DNA of 64,000 nucleotides. Origin: Micromonospora sp. WMMD1128. GTDB lineage: Bacteria > Actinomycetota > Actinomycetes > Mycobacteriales > Micromonosporaceae. The stretch's first letter is position 1, and every line of letters starts with the position of its first letter. Positions 8,871 to 17,453 of the stretch are shown piece by piece. The notes under the pieces are model-generated. The model worked only from the letters and a program-made list of their open reading frames with translations, was not told where the DNA came from and searched no databases. The translations under genes were made by a program, and so were the position numbers. The stretch covers positions 4,366,001 through 4,430,000 of the forward strand of contig NZ_CP114902.1 of the NCBI RefSeq assembly GCF_027497235.1, read 5' to 3'.

Positions 8871-9674
8871 ATGGCAGTCGTGGTGGTCAGCGGTGGCACC
8901 AACGGGATGGGACGCGCGTTCGCCCTGGAACGCGCCGCACGCGGAGACCGGGTGGTGGTCCTCGGCCGCAACCGCGAGCGTGGCGAGGCGATGGCGGACG
9001 CCTCCGTCACCTTTCTTCCCGTCGACCTGTCAAGCGTCGCCGAGACCCGGCAGGTCGTCGAGCACCTCGTCACGGCCTACCCCGTCGTGGACGCGCTGGC
9101 GCTGTTCGCCAACGCCGTGGCGCCTCGCCGCGTCGTCACCGCCGACGGCCTGGAGCGCACGTTCGCGCTCTACTACCTCAGTCGTCACCTGCTCAGCTTC
9201 GGGCTGCGTCCGGCGCTGGACCGGGCCGCCACGCCGGTGATCGTGAACGTCGCCGGTGTGGGTGTCACCAAGGGCGGGGTCCGCTGGTCGGATCCGCAGC
9301 TGGTGTCGGGCTACTCGGCCGTCACCGCGCAGCTCCAGGCCGGTCGCGCCAACGACCTGCTCGGCGTCGGCTTCGCCCGCCGGTCCGGCAGTCGCGCCCG
9401 CTACGTGCTCTACCACCCCGGCTTCACCAGAAGCGGCGACCGGAGCACCCTTCCGCTCGTCGTCCGCGGGCTGCTGGCGGCGGCCTCGGTGATGGCGCGC
9501 CCGGTCGCGGAGGCGGTGGCTCCGATCCACCGTTTCCTGGACGCGCCGCCGACCGCGCCGCTGACCGCGGTCGACCGGAACCGGCAGCTCCCGCTCAGTT
9601 TCCCCACGCTCGATCCGCGCGACGCCGACCGCCTGATGGACCTCACGGAGGAGCTGACGGCCCACCGGCTGTGA
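8871..9674 (+). CDS. SDR-family oxidoreductase-like protein lacking the usual Tyr-Lys pair
   Basis: 267 residues. The Rossmann N-terminus has G-G-T-N-G-M-G and L-G-R-N-R-E-R, which suggests NADP(H) binding, and a V-D-L-S segment follows. The catalytic stretch is odd: where Y-x-x-x-K is expected there is Y-S-A-V-T then Q-A-G-R-A-N-D. The Lys is absent at the aligned position, though the trailing A-N pattern survives. It may be a divergent reductase, or a non-catalytic SDR such as an NmrA-like sensor. It is divergently paired with the HxlR regulator. Confidence 0.8.
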   Translation: MAVVVVSGGTNGMGRAFALERAARGDRVVVLGRNRERGEAMADASVTFLPVDLSSVAETRQVVEHLVTAYPVVDALALFANAVAPRRVVTADGLERTFALYYLSRHLLSFGLRPALDRAATPVIVNVAGVGVTKGGVRWSDPQLVSGYSAVTAQLQAGRANDLLGVGFARRSGSRARYVLYHPGFTRSGDRSTLPLVVRGLLAAASVMARPVAEAVAPIHRFLDAPPTAPLTAVDRNRQLPLSFPTLDPRDADRLMDLTEELTAHRL

Positions 9675-9839
9675 GCGTTAACAGTCATCGTGCCGTCCGG
9701 AAGTTTCCGGCGGTCCGGGCGAGAGTTTCGGTGGCGTCGGCGCGCTTCGCGGGTGGGGACCGCCGCACCTGACCGGGAGAAACGCGGCCGGCGCGGCCGG
9801 CGACCGGGGCGCGTTCCGGAACGCGGGCGGTTGAGAATG

Positions 9840-9849
9840 TTATCGATAA
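9840..9849. promoter_or_regulatory. TTATCGATAA palindrome, LacI-type operator candidate
   Basis: A perfect 10-bp palindrome with a central CG, as LacI/GalR operators have, inside an AT-rich island of a very GC-rich region. It lies 251 nt upstream of the CE1-CBM2 esterase start. Confidence 0.4.
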
Positions 9850-9868
9850 ACTGCTATCTTTCGGAACA

Positions 9869-9889
9869 GGGAGCGAAGGGCACGCTCCC
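9869..9889. repeat. Inverted repeat GGGAGCG-N7-CGCTCCC
   Basis: 7-bp perfect arms separated by AAGGGCA, 20 nt after the TTATCGATAA palindrome. Could be a hairpin in the esterase leader or an operator. The arms resemble CebR half-sites, but the spacing differs. Confidence 0.4.
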
Positions 9890-10099
9890 GGTCACCCCGG
9901 CAGTCGGAAGGTGCCGCCGAGGCACACCTCCCGCCGCTCGGTGACCAGTCCGGGCCGTCGCGCCGACGGCAGCGACCGCGGGTCGCTGCCGGACGATGTC
10001 GGCCCGCCGCATGCCCTGTCCCCCCGCCCTCCCGCAGGCGAACCCCGCGCGCGCCCGGGCACCGGATCACCACCACCACTGGCAAGGAGGCAAGCAATA

Positions 10100-11404
10100 G
10101 TGAAACGTACACAGCTTCTCTCGTCCCTCGCTGCCGCCACCGTGCTCCTCGCGGCGACCGCCGCCGGCGTACTGAACGCCGGCTTCGGCGGCGCGGCGGA
10201 GGCCGCGACGAACGGCACCCTCGCCGCGACCGCCGGCTGCGGCAAGGCACCCACGCTGTCCAACGGCACCCGCACCATCACCAGCAGCGGGCAGAACCGC
10301 AGCTACATCCTGCGGATCCCGGACGGGTACGACCGGAACCACCCCTACCGCCTGGTCTTCGGCTTCCACTGGCTGAACGGCTCGGCGAACAACGTCGCGT
10401 CGGCCGGCTACTACGGGCTGCTGCCGCTGTCGAACAACAGCACGATCTTCGTCGCGCCGCAGGGCATCGACGCCGGCTGGGCCAACACCAACGGCCGGGA
10501 CCTGACCCTGTTCGACGACATCTCCCGGCAGGTCGAGAACGACCTCTGCGTCGACACCACCCAGCGGTTCGCGCTCGGCTGGAGCTACGGCGGGGCCATG
10601 AGCTACGCGGTGGCCTGCGCCCGGGCCAGCGTCATCCGCGCCGTCGCCGTCCTGTCCGGCGCCAACCTCAGCGGATGCAACGGCGGCACCGCGCCCGTGC
10701 CCTACTTCGGCATCCACGGCACCCACGACAGCGTGCTGAACATCTCCATGGGCCGGTCGCTGCGCGACACGTTCGTCCGGAACAACGGCTGCACCGCGCA
10801 GAGCCCGCGCGAACCGGCTCTGAACAGCTTCAGCCACATCACCACCACCTACTCCGGCTGCCGGTCCGGCTACCCGGTGCAGTGGGCGGCGTTCGACGGC
10901 GACCACACCCCCAGCCCGGTCGACGGCTCGGGCAGCCCGAACGACTCCCGGACCTGGACGTCGGGCGAGATCTGGCGGTTCTTCAGCCAGTTCGAGTCGA
11001 CCACGCCGCCGACGACCGCCCCGCCGACCACCACGCCGCCGACGACCACCCCGCCCACCACGACCCCGCCCACGACCACGCCGCCGACGACTCCCCCGAC
11101 GACCGGCTGCGCGGCCACCTACCGCACCATCAACACCTGGCCGGGCGGCTTCCAGGGTGAGGTCACCGTGGCCAACAACACCGCCGCCGGCATCAACGGC
11201 TGGACCGTACGCCTGACCATGGCCGGCGGCCAGGCCATCAGCAGCCTCTGGAACGGCGTCAACACGGGCACCACGGGCAACGTGAGCGTCCAGAACGCCG
11301 CCTACAACGGCACGTTGGGCCCGAACGCGTCGACCACCTTCGGGTTCACCGCCACCGGCAACGGCGCCACCGCACCAGGCAACGTCACCTGCACCACCTC
11401 CTGA
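10100..11404 (+). CDS. Secreted CE1-family esterase (feruloyl/acetylxylan esterase type) with CBM2
   Basis: 434 residues from the GTG at 10100, with AAGGAGG 9 nt upstream. Signal peptide is about residues 1-35. The alpha/beta-hydrolase domain has nucleophile Ser162 in G-W-S-Y-G-G, a likely acid in H-G-T-H-D-S and His in D-G-D-H-T-P. This is the polyhydroxybutyrate-depolymerase/feruloyl-esterase-like CE1 layout. A Pro-Thr linker (about residues 298-332) leads to a CBM2 cellulose/xylan-binding domain with W-P-G-G-F and I-N-G-W-T-V. It should remove ferulate or acetyl groups from plant cell-wall xylan outside the cell. A strong terminator hairpin follows 16 nt after the stop. Confidence 0.9.
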   Translation: MKRTQLLSSLAAATVLLAATAAGVLNAGFGGAAEAATNGTLAATAGCGKAPTLSNGTRTITSSGQNRSYILRIPDGYDRNHPYRLVFGFHWLNGSANNVASAGYYGLLPLSNNSTIFVAPQGIDAGWANTNGRDLTLFDDISRQVENDLCVDTTQRFALGWSYGGAMSYAVACARASVIRAVAVLSGANLSGCNGGTAPVPYFGIHGTHDSVLNISMGRSLRDTFVRNNGCTAQSPREPALNSFSHITTTYSGCRSGYPVQWAAFDGDHTPSPVDGSGSPNDSRTWTSGEIWRFFSQFESTTPPTTAPPTTTPPTTTPPTTTPPTTTPPTTPPTTGCAATYRTINTWPGGFQGEVTVANNTAAGINGWTVRLTMAGGQAISSLWNGVNTGTTGNVSVQNAAYNGTLGPNASTTFGFTATGNGATAPGNVTCTTS

Positions 11405-11419
11405 CCGCGGCGCAGACGC

Positions 11420-11447
11420 GGGCCCGGAGCCACCCGGCTCCGGGCCC
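11420..11447 (+). terminator. Terminator hairpin after the CE1 esterase
   Basis: 12-bp perfect stem, GGGCCCGGAGCC / GGCTCCGGGCCC, with a 4-nt loop. There is no U-tract, as is common in high-GC actinomycetes. Confidence 0.8.
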
Positions 11448-11525
11448 CCGTCCCGCGGTACGGCGAGCGACGGCCGCGGCCGGTACGTACAGTGCGGAGA
11501 CAGAGCCGTCGCGAAGAGGAGAGCC

Positions 11526-11945
11526 ATGTCGAAGCCGCCGCTGCCCGAGCCCGCCGTCGCCATGCTGCGCAAGCCGAACCCCGCAGTCATCGCCACGCTG
11601 CGCCCCGACGGGCAACCGGTCTCCGCGGCCACCTGGTATCTCTGGGACGACGGCCGGATCCTGGTGAACATGGACGAGGGCCGCCGCCGGCTGGCGCACC
11701 TGCGCAAGGACCCCCGGGTCACCCTCACCGTGCTCGACGAGCAGGGCTGGTACACGCACCTGAGCATCATGGGTCGCGTCACCGAGTTGCGCGACGACGA
11801 GGGCCTCGCCGACATCGACCGGCTCGCGCGGCACTACACCGGCGACGCCTATCCGCGACGGGAGCGTGCCCGGGTCAGCGCGTTGATCGAGATCGACCGC
11901 TGGCACGGGTGGGGCGCGCTGAAGGACAGCAGCCAGGTCGGCTGA
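11526..11945 (+). CDS. PPOX-class (pyridoxamine 5'-phosphate oxidase-like) F420-dependent protein
   Basis: 139 residues. A split-barrel flavin/deazaflavin-binding fold is suggested by A-T-L-R-P-D-G-Q-P near residue 25, W-Y-L-W-D-D-G, R-R-L-A-H-L-R-K-D-P-R-V and a late W-H-G-W-G. This pattern is common in actinobacterial F420H2-dependent reductases of the PPOX group. GAGGAG lies about 6 nt before the ATG. Its substrate is unknown. It sits alone between the esterase terminator and a convergent ABC transporter. Confidence 0.82.
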   Translation: MSKPPLPEPAVAMLRKPNPAVIATLRPDGQPVSAATWYLWDDGRILVNMDEGRRRLAHLRKDPRVTLTVLDEQGWYTHLSIMGRVTELRDDEGLADIDRLARHYTGDAYPRRERARVSALIEIDRWHGWGALKDSSQVG

Positions 11946-11985
11946 CTCCGGCGAAGAAAACTCTCCGACCCGGCGTCCCGAGCGG

Positions 11986-13890
11986 TCAGGTCAGGCTCGG
12001 CTCCCGCGGTGACCGGTCGAGGCGGTGCCGGCGTTGGTGGCGCAGCGGGATGACCGTGCCGGTGACGATCAGGGCGAGACCGAGCGCGATGAACGCCAGG
12101 GCGACCGGGATGCGCCACGGGTCGTCGAGGTAGAGCGCGGCGAACCACACCCGGCTGTCGCTGCCGCTGTGGATCATCCAGAGCGGGATGAGGCCCTGCG
12201 GGATCAGCGGGATCCAGCAGAAGGTCCAGCAGAAGGTGACAAGCGTCGACGTACCCCTGGGCAGTTTCGGCACCGGCGCCGCGACCCGCCCCCGCTTGTC
12301 GACGGCGCCCAGGGACACCGTGCCGCCGCCGCGCATCGCGGCGAGCAGCTCCGGGCCGGTCGCCCGCAGCCGGTCCGCGGCCCGCCGGCCGCCCCACATC
12401 GTCAGCCATCCGCCGGTGGCCATCCCGACCGCGACCGCCGCCCAGCTTACCGCGGGCCGGTCGAAGTGGGTGCCGGCCCAGGCGACCGCGGCGGCGGGCG
12501 CCGCGGTGAGGCAGGTCAGCAGCAGGGCGCCGATGACCTGTCCGAAGATCGGGCCGGCTTCGAGCGGGTTGCCGCTGCGACGTTTCGGCTCCATCACCGG
12601 GACCAGGGCGTAGACGGAGATCAGGGCGAGCAGTCCGGCGCCGCCGCCGAGCGTGGCGGCCAGCAGGGCCAACGCCCAGGGCCAGGTCTCGGCGGTGCCG
12701 CCGAGGATCGTGCCGACGACGGTGAGCACGATGGTGACCGGGGCGACCTGGAGCAGCCAGGCGAGCTGCCGGCCGCGGATCTCGGCGCGCTCCCCACCGG
12801 GATTCACCAGGCCCAGCCACAGGGCGGTGCCGTCGAGGCCGATCAGGTTCGACGAGGTGGCCGCCGCCATCACCGCGACGATCAGCCCGGCCCAGGGCAG
12901 CATGCCCCACCAGTCGACGACCAGCGGGACGAGCGTGTAGAGGATCCCGAAGAAGACGGCGTAGCAGAACAGGTGGGTCCGCATCAGGTCACGGGACCAG
13001 GTGCGCAGCTCCTTCGCGGCGACCACGCCGGCGGCGCCGCGGTCGGCGAGCCGGTCGAGCGGCGACCCCTGCCGCCCGCTGCCCGTCGGCGCCCACTGGT
13101 TCGGGCGGGTGGTGAGCCGGCGCACCAGCAGGCGCGCCCAGATCGCCAGCGCCGCGACGATCAGCACGGTCAGCCCGGCCAGCGCGGCGGCCACCCGGAC
13201 CCAGTCGCCGTCGCCGGCCGCCTCGATCGCGGTCATCCCCCACGACGACGGCAGCCAGGCCAGCACGGTGGCGAACCGGGGCGGAAACCCGTAGGTCAGC
13301 AGCTCCGAGTCGACCGCCGCCCAGATCAGCACCCAGGACTGGTTGAGCAGCACCGCCATGGCCGCGTTGACGAGCGCGGCCAGGGCGGCGCCGAGCCGGG
13401 ACCGGACGGCGACCGCGAGCACCCCGACCACCAGCCGGGACAACACCAGGACCAGGACCAGTTGCAGCGGCACGGCCGCGACGGAGACCGCGACACCTGC
13501 CGCGCCGTGGCCGACGGCGTAGACGACGAGCGACGCGAAGGCGACCAGGCTGACCACCGGCGCGATGCCGACGAACCCGGCGGCGAGCAGGCCGGACGCG
13601 AGGCGCAGCGGTCGCAGGGGCAGGAGGCTGAAGTGCTCCGGCCGCAGGCTGTCCTCGCCGCCGCCGGTGTAGACCGGACCGAGGAGCCAGCCGAACATCC
13701 AGCCGGCCAGCAGCACGGCGAGCAGGTCGGCGCGGGCGGCGCCGGGGACGAGGTCGGTGCCGGCCAGCGCGATGGTGCCGACGGCCAGCAGCAGGCCCAC
13801 CACCCCACCGGTGATCATGTCGGCCGCGCGGGAGCCGGTGAGCGAGTGCGCCAGCACCCGCAGGCGCATCGCGATCAGGACGCCAGCCAC
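11986..13890 (-). CDS. ABC-2 type exporter permease
   Basis: 634 residues with about 12 or more hydrophobic segments and no ATPase motif. A cytoplasmic loop near residues 265-300 holds charged residues. The GTG start at 13890 overlaps the end of the ATPase gene by 16 nt, so the two are translationally coupled. It is probably the membrane half of an exporter for a lipid, peptide or drug. Substrate unknown. The family resembles large ABC-2 permeases seen only in Actinobacteria. Confidence 0.82.
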   Translation of the reverse strand: MAGVLIAMRLRVLAHSLTGSRAADMITGGVVGLLLAVGTIALAGTDLVPGAARADLLAVLLAGWMFGWLLGPVYTGGGEDSLRPEHFSLLPLRPLRLASGLLAAGFVGIAPVVSLVAFASLVVYAVGHGAAGVAVSVAAVPLQLVLVLVLSRLVVGVLAVAVRSRLGAALAALVNAAMAVLLNQSWVLIWAAVDSELLTYGFPPRFATVLAWLPSSWGMTAIEAAGDGDWVRVAAALAGLTVLIVAALAIWARLLVRRLTTRPNQWAPTGSGRQGSPLDRLADRGAAGVVAAKELRTWSRDLMRTHLFCYAVFFGILYTLVPLVVDWWGMLPWAGLIVAVMAAATSSNLIGLDGTALWLGLVNPGGERAEIRGRQLAWLLQVAPVTIVLTVVGTILGGTAETWPWALALLAATLGGGAGLLALISVYALVPVMEPKRRSGNPLEAGPIFGQVIGALLLTCLTAAPAAAVAWAGTHFDRPAVSWAAVAVGMATGGWLTMWGGRRAADRLRATGPELLAAMRGGGTVSLGAVDKRGRVAAPVPKLPRGTSTLVTFCWTFCWIPLIPQGLIPLWMIHSGSDSRVWFAALYLDDPWRIPVALAFIALGLALIVTGTVIPLRHQRRHRLDRSPREPSLT

Positions 13891-14654
13891 GACGGCACCC
13901 TCCCGGCGCCGGCGCCCTCGCCGACGAGCTCGACGAAGCGGCTCTCCAAACTCTCACCGCCCCGCACCTCGGCCAGCGTGCCGACGGCCACCACCCGACC
14001 GGCGTCGATCACCGCGACGTGGTCGCAGACCTGCTCGACGAGCGCCATGACGTGGCTGGAGAGCACGATCGAGCCGCCGCCGGCGACGAAGGTCCGCAGC
14101 ATCCCCCGGATGGTCAACGCGGAGACCGGGTCGACCGCCTCGAACGGCTCGTCGAGCACGAGCAGTCGCGGGGCGTGCAGCAGCGCGGTGGCGAGGCCGA
14201 TCTTCTTCCGCATGCCGGTGGAGTAGTCGTTGACGAGCGTGCGCTCGGCGTCGAGCAGGTCGAGGATGTCGAGCAGCTCCTCGGCCCGACCGGCCGCGGT
14301 GGCCCGGTCCAGCCCGCGCAACCGGGCCAGGTAGACCAGCAGCTCGCGGCCGGTCAGCCGCTCGGGCAGCGCCAGCCCGTCGGGCAGCACGCCGACGAGG
14401 GCGCGGGCCTCGACCGGCGCGGACCAGACGTCCACGCCGAAGATCGCGGCCCGGCCCGCGTCCGGTCGGAGCAGCCCGACCGCCATCGACAGCGCGGTGG
14501 TCTTGCCGGCCCCGTTGGGGCCGACGAGCCCGTAGAACGAGCCGGCGGGCACCGAGAGCGTGACGTCACGCACGGCGGTCTTGGGGCCGAAGCGCTTGAC
14601 CAGCCCGGTCAGCTCCAGCGCGGGCGACGAGCTGTCCGGTGCGGGCAGTCGCAT
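13875..14654 (-). CDS. ABC transporter ATP-binding protein
   Basis: 259 residues. Walker A is G-P-N-G-A-G-K-T-T, the signature loop is Y-S-T-G-M-R-K-K and Walker B is L-L-V-L-D-E-P-F-E. The DrrA/CcmA-like signature (S-T-G-M-R in place of S-G-G-Q) is usual for ABC-2 exporters. It drives the permease encoded by the overlapping downstream gene. The start is ATG 14654, with only 40 nt separating it from the AtzH-like gene upstream, so readthrough from the biuret operon is possible. Confidence 0.9.
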   Translation of the reverse strand: MRLPAPDSSSPALELTGLVKRFGPKTAVRDVTLSVPAGSFYGLVGPNGAGKTTALSMAVGLLRPDAGRAAIFGVDVWSAPVEARALVGVLPDGLALPERLTGRELLVYLARLRGLDRATAAGRAEELLDILDLLDAERTLVNDYSTGMRKKIGLATALLHAPRLLVLDEPFEAVDPVSALTIRGMLRTFVAGGGSIVLSSHVMALVEQVCDHVAVIDAGRVVAVGTLAEVRGGESLESRFVELVGEGAGAGRVPSWLAS

Positions 14655-14694
14655 GGGGAGACACTTCCGTCCGACGGGGATGGTCGGGCCGATC

Positions 14695-15078
14695 CTAGTC
14701 GGGTGACGCGGGTTCGGAGACGTGCGCCGTGACGATCCGCCAGCCGGCCGGCAGGCGTACCCAGGTCTGGGTCTGCCGGCCGGTGGCGGGGGTCCCGGCG
14801 TACCCGAAACGGGTCGTCACGACCGCGAGGTCGGGTCCGAACGTGGTGACCATCGGGTCGACGAGCCGGCGGCCGGCGGGCAGCGGTGGCTGCGCGGCCC
14901 GCCACTTGCGCTGCTCGTCCAGGCCGTACTGGTGGTCGGCGAGGCCGAACCGCACGGTCCGGTCGGAATCCCAGAACCAGCCGCAGATCCGGTCCGCGTC
15001 GCCGTCGACCAACGCCTGCTCGTAGTCGGCGAAGGCCGCCGTGACCTCGGCCACCACGTCCGACCGGTCGATCTCCAT
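14695..15078 (-). CDS. atzH: AtzH-like (SnoaL/NTF2 fold) protein
   Basis: 127 residues forming a small NTF2/SnoaL-like domain: helix with F-A-D-Y-E-Q-A-L, then W-F-W-D-S-D-R-T-V-R-F-G, and a C-terminal strand T-W-V-R-L-P-A-G-W-R-I. The family assignment rests on that pattern and on the company it keeps: AtzH-type proteins accompany allophanate hydrolase genes in cyanurate/biuret operons and are reported to help that pathway. It is the last catabolic gene of this leftward operon, 36 nt after the NCS2 permease. Symbol given with moderate certainty. Confidence 0.75.
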   Translation of the reverse strand: MEIDRSDVVAEVTAAFADYEQALVDGDADRICGWFWDSDRTVRFGLADHQYGLDEQRKWRAAQPPLPAGRRLVDPMVTTFGPDLAVVTTRFGYAGTPATGRQTQTWVRLPAGWRIVTAHVSEPASPD

Positions 15079-15114
15079 GCGGTTCGTCCCCTTCCGCCGT
15101 CGGGTCCGCCGGCC

Positions 15115-16740
15115 TCAGCCGCGCACCGCCGGCGCCGGCTGTTCGACGGCGACCGGGCCGGTGGGTACGGGCGGTTCGTGCCGGCGGTCCAGTTCCCGTT
15201 CCTCCTCGTCGGGGACTCGGGGCGCGGGACGGCCCAGCGCGAAGACCGCGCAGATCACCGCGATGAAGAGGTAGCCGAGCGCCACCGGACCGTTGGCGTT
15301 CCACTCGATCTTCTCGCCGTGGATCAGCCCGACGAAGGACAGCAGCGCGCCGGTGCCGGCGAAGATCGCGGCCCGCAGGAACCGCTTGTCGATGATGAAG
15401 ACCACCGTCGCGCCGAGCACCAGGCCGGCGAGGATCGCGCCCCGGCCGAGCACGAGCAGGCCGTCGTAGACCACGCCGGCGCCGTTGAGCGCGTCGTCGC
15501 CCACCGCGGCGGCGGTGGTGCCGGCCGCGGCCAGGGCGTTGTCGATCTGGCTGGTGGCCCACGCCGCGATGTTCGGGATGAGCGCGGCGACCACGGCGGC
15601 GGCGTGCGCCCGCGGTGTCGCCTGGAACGCCTGCGCGCCGATCAGCAACCCGATGTAGAGCAGGATCGGCACGATGGCAGGCGTCGGGAAGATCGTCGCC
15701 AGCAGGCCGAACATGCCCAGGAAGCAGAGCACCGCGATCACGATGCCGGTCGCCATCGAGTAGCCGCTCCGGCCGCCGGCCGCCTTCCAGCCCGGATGCC
15801 CGACGTAGACGGCGGGCGGGAACGGCGAGCCGAGCGCCGCCCCGATCACCGCACCCGCGCCGTCGGCGAGCAGCACACTGCGCAGGTTGTAGTTGTCCCC
15901 GGCGGTCGCCGCGCTCTCCACGTTGGACATGCCCTCGGTGAAGTTGTAGACCCCCAGCGGGATCGCCGTCGCCAGCAGCGGCGCCATGTCACCCAGCCCG
16001 GTGAGCAGCAGGTCGACCCGGAACGAGGGTACGGCGACCGCGACGTCCCGGGCGGCGGCCGTGACGTCCGGCACCGACATGGCCCCGCCGAGCCAGCCGA
16101 TCGCGGTGCCCAGCAGCAGCGCGGCGAGCCCGATCGGGAAGTTGAACGGCAGTTTCACGTCGGTGAGCAGGCCGATCAGGAGCAGCGCGAAGACCGGCAG
16201 GGCGACCCAGGCCATCCGCCACATCTGCCCGGCCGGATTCATCGAGATGAACGTGACGGAGATGCCGGCGAGCGTGCCGAGCAGGGCGGCCCGCGGCGCG
16301 TACCGGCGGATGTAGGGACCCACGAACGCGCCGATCAGCACGATCACGCCGATGATGAACGCCCACGCCAGCCCGGCCTCCCACGCCCGCACCGGATCCT
16401 CGGTGCGCAGGTAGATCGGCAGCATGATGACGAAGATGACGATGAACATGTGCGGCACGCTCGGCCCGTACGGCAGGGCCGTCACGTCGGTGCGGTTCTC
16501 CCGCCGGGCCAGCCGCCGCGCCAGGTGCGTGTAGTAGATGTTGCCGGCCACCAGGGCGATGCCGAGCGCCGGCAGGATGGTGCCGAACACCTCCCCCTCG
16601 GGGAGGTTCACCACCGCCAGGCACAGCCCGGTCAGGGTGAGCACGTTGACCAGGACGTTGACGCCGAAACCGAAGAACGCGTTGGTGTCGCCGCGCACCC
16701 AGAACGGAAGCGGCACGGCGGCGGACTTGGTGGGGACCAT
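15115..16740 (-). CDS. NCS2-type membrane permease of a biuret/allophanate operon
   Basis: 541 residues with about 12-14 membrane segments. Features include the early A-F-F-G-F-G-V-N-V segment, D-V-T-A-L-P-Y-G near residue 85, and F-T-E-G-M-S-N-V-E-S-A in the middle, resembling the substrate-binding region of NCS2/xanthine-uracil-type carriers. It likely imports a ureide-like nitrogen source (biuret, cyanurate, a purine breakdown product or similar). The start ATG 16740 lies 12 nt after the second cysteine hydrolase gene. The hydrophilic C-terminal tail (about 40 residues, Pro/Glu-rich) is cytoplasmic. Confidence 0.8.
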   Translation of the reverse strand: MVPTKSAAVPLPFWVRGDTNAFFGFGVNVLVNVLTLTGLCLAVVNLPEGEVFGTILPALGIALVAGNIYYTHLARRLARRENRTDVTALPYGPSVPHMFIVIFVIMLPIYLRTEDPVRAWEAGLAWAFIIGVIVLIGAFVGPYIRRYAPRAALLGTLAGISVTFISMNPAGQMWRMAWVALPVFALLLIGLLTDVKLPFNFPIGLAALLLGTAIGWLGGAMSVPDVTAAARDVAVAVPSFRVDLLLTGLGDMAPLLATAIPLGVYNFTEGMSNVESAATAGDNYNLRSVLLADGAGAVIGAALGSPFPPAVYVGHPGWKAAGGRSGYSMATGIVIAVLCFLGMFGLLATIFPTPAIVPILLYIGLLIGAQAFQATPRAHAAAVVAALIPNIAAWATSQIDNALAAAGTTAAAVGDDALNGAGVVYDGLLVLGRGAILAGLVLGATVVFIIDKRFLRAAIFAGTGALLSFVGLIHGEKIEWNANGPVALGYLFIAVICAVFALGRPAPRVPDEEERELDRRHEPPVPTGPVAVEQPAPAVRG

Positions 16741-16752
16741 GGCTGCTCCAGG

Positions 16753-17442
16753 TCAGGAGGAGGGCTGCGGAAGGGAGGCGGTGGGCAGCGCGGCGCGGAC
16801 CGAGGTGGAGTCGGCGACCCACCCGAAGATCCCGCCCTGGGCGGCGATCATGTCGAGCCCGACCCGGTGGAACTCCGGGAAGTAGGACCCGACGCAGTCG
16901 GCGAGCACGAGGCACTCGTACCCGCGGTCGTTCGCCTCGCGGACGGTGGTGTGCACGCACACCTCGGTGGTGACACCGGTGACCAGGAGGCTGCGGACGC
17001 CCCGCGCGACGAGCAGGGAGTCCAGGTCGGTGGCGTGGAACGCGCCCTTGCCGGGCTTGTCGACGACCGGCTCGCCGGGTCGCGGCGCCAACTCGTCGAC
17101 GATGTCGTGGCCGTACTCGCCCCGGACCAGGATCCGGCCGTTGGGTCCGGGGTCGCCGATCCGCCGGCTCGGCGCGCCCCGCCGCAGCTTGGCCGGCGGG
17201 CAGTCGGAGAGGTCGGGCAGGTGCCCCTCGCGGGTGTGGATGACGGTCAGGCCGGCGGCGCGGGCGTCGGTGAGCAGCGCGGCGAGCGGGGCGATGGTGC
17301 GGCGGAGCTGGCCGACGTCGTTGCCGAGGCTCTCACCGAACCCGCCGGGCTCCAGGAAGTCGCGTTGCATGTCGATGACGAGCAGCGCGGTGCTCGGGAC
17401 GTCGAAGGTGTAGGGGGCGGGGCGGGCGGCGACGGTCACCAT
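16753..17442 (-). CDS. Isochorismatase-family cysteine hydrolase (second copy)
   Basis: 229 residues. The likely triad is Asp24 (V-I-D-M-Q), Lys129 (V-D-K-P-G-K) and Cys162 (T-T-E-V-C-V). It shares with its upstream neighbour the R-E-G-H-x-x-[20 protein letters not shown] and R-E-A-N-D-R-G stretches but lacks the N-terminal P-Y-P-W-P-Y. It is probably an amidohydrolase for a ureide-type compound, with specificity diverged from the neighbour. An upstream ATG at 17457 overlaps the neighbour's stop. I prefer ATG 17442, because GAGGAG lies 7 nt before it. Confidence 0.85.
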   Translation of the reverse strand: MVTVAARPAPYTFDVPSTALLVIDMQRDFLEPGGFGESLGNDVGQLRRTIAPLAALLTDARAAGLTVIHTREGHLPDLSDCPPAKLRRGAPSRRIGDPGPNGRILVRGEYGHDIVDELAPRPGEPVVDKPGKGAFHATDLDSLLVARGVRSLLVTGVTTEVCVHTTVREANDRGYECLVLADCVGSYFPEFHRVGLDMIAAQGGIFGWVADSTSVRAALPTASLPQPSS

Positions 17443-17453
17443 GCTGCTGCTCC

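Larger units (their letters stand above)
9675..10099. other. Long intergenic region ahead of the CE1 esterase
   Basis: 425 nt without a convincing gene. It holds a short TA-richer patch around 9836-9866 with a perfect palindrome, a GC-rich inverted repeat at 9869-9889, and an AAGGAGG ribosome-binding site at 10084-10090. It most likely serves as promoter and leader of the esterase gene. Confidence 0.6.

Noticed and set aside
11005..11100. CCGACCACG-type tandem repeats as a possible minisatellite or CRISPR
   Set aside because: They encode the Pro-Thr linker of the CE1-CBM2 esterase; the same kind of linker explains 28085-28215. No constant repeat/spacer pattern.
12025..14226. Very long open frame on the plus strand opposite the ABC-2 exporter
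   Set aside because: Its product is a low-complexity Arg/Gly/Gln/Asp-rich string typical of the antisense of GC-rich coding DNA. The minus-strand genes have clear ABC motifs and overlapping starts.
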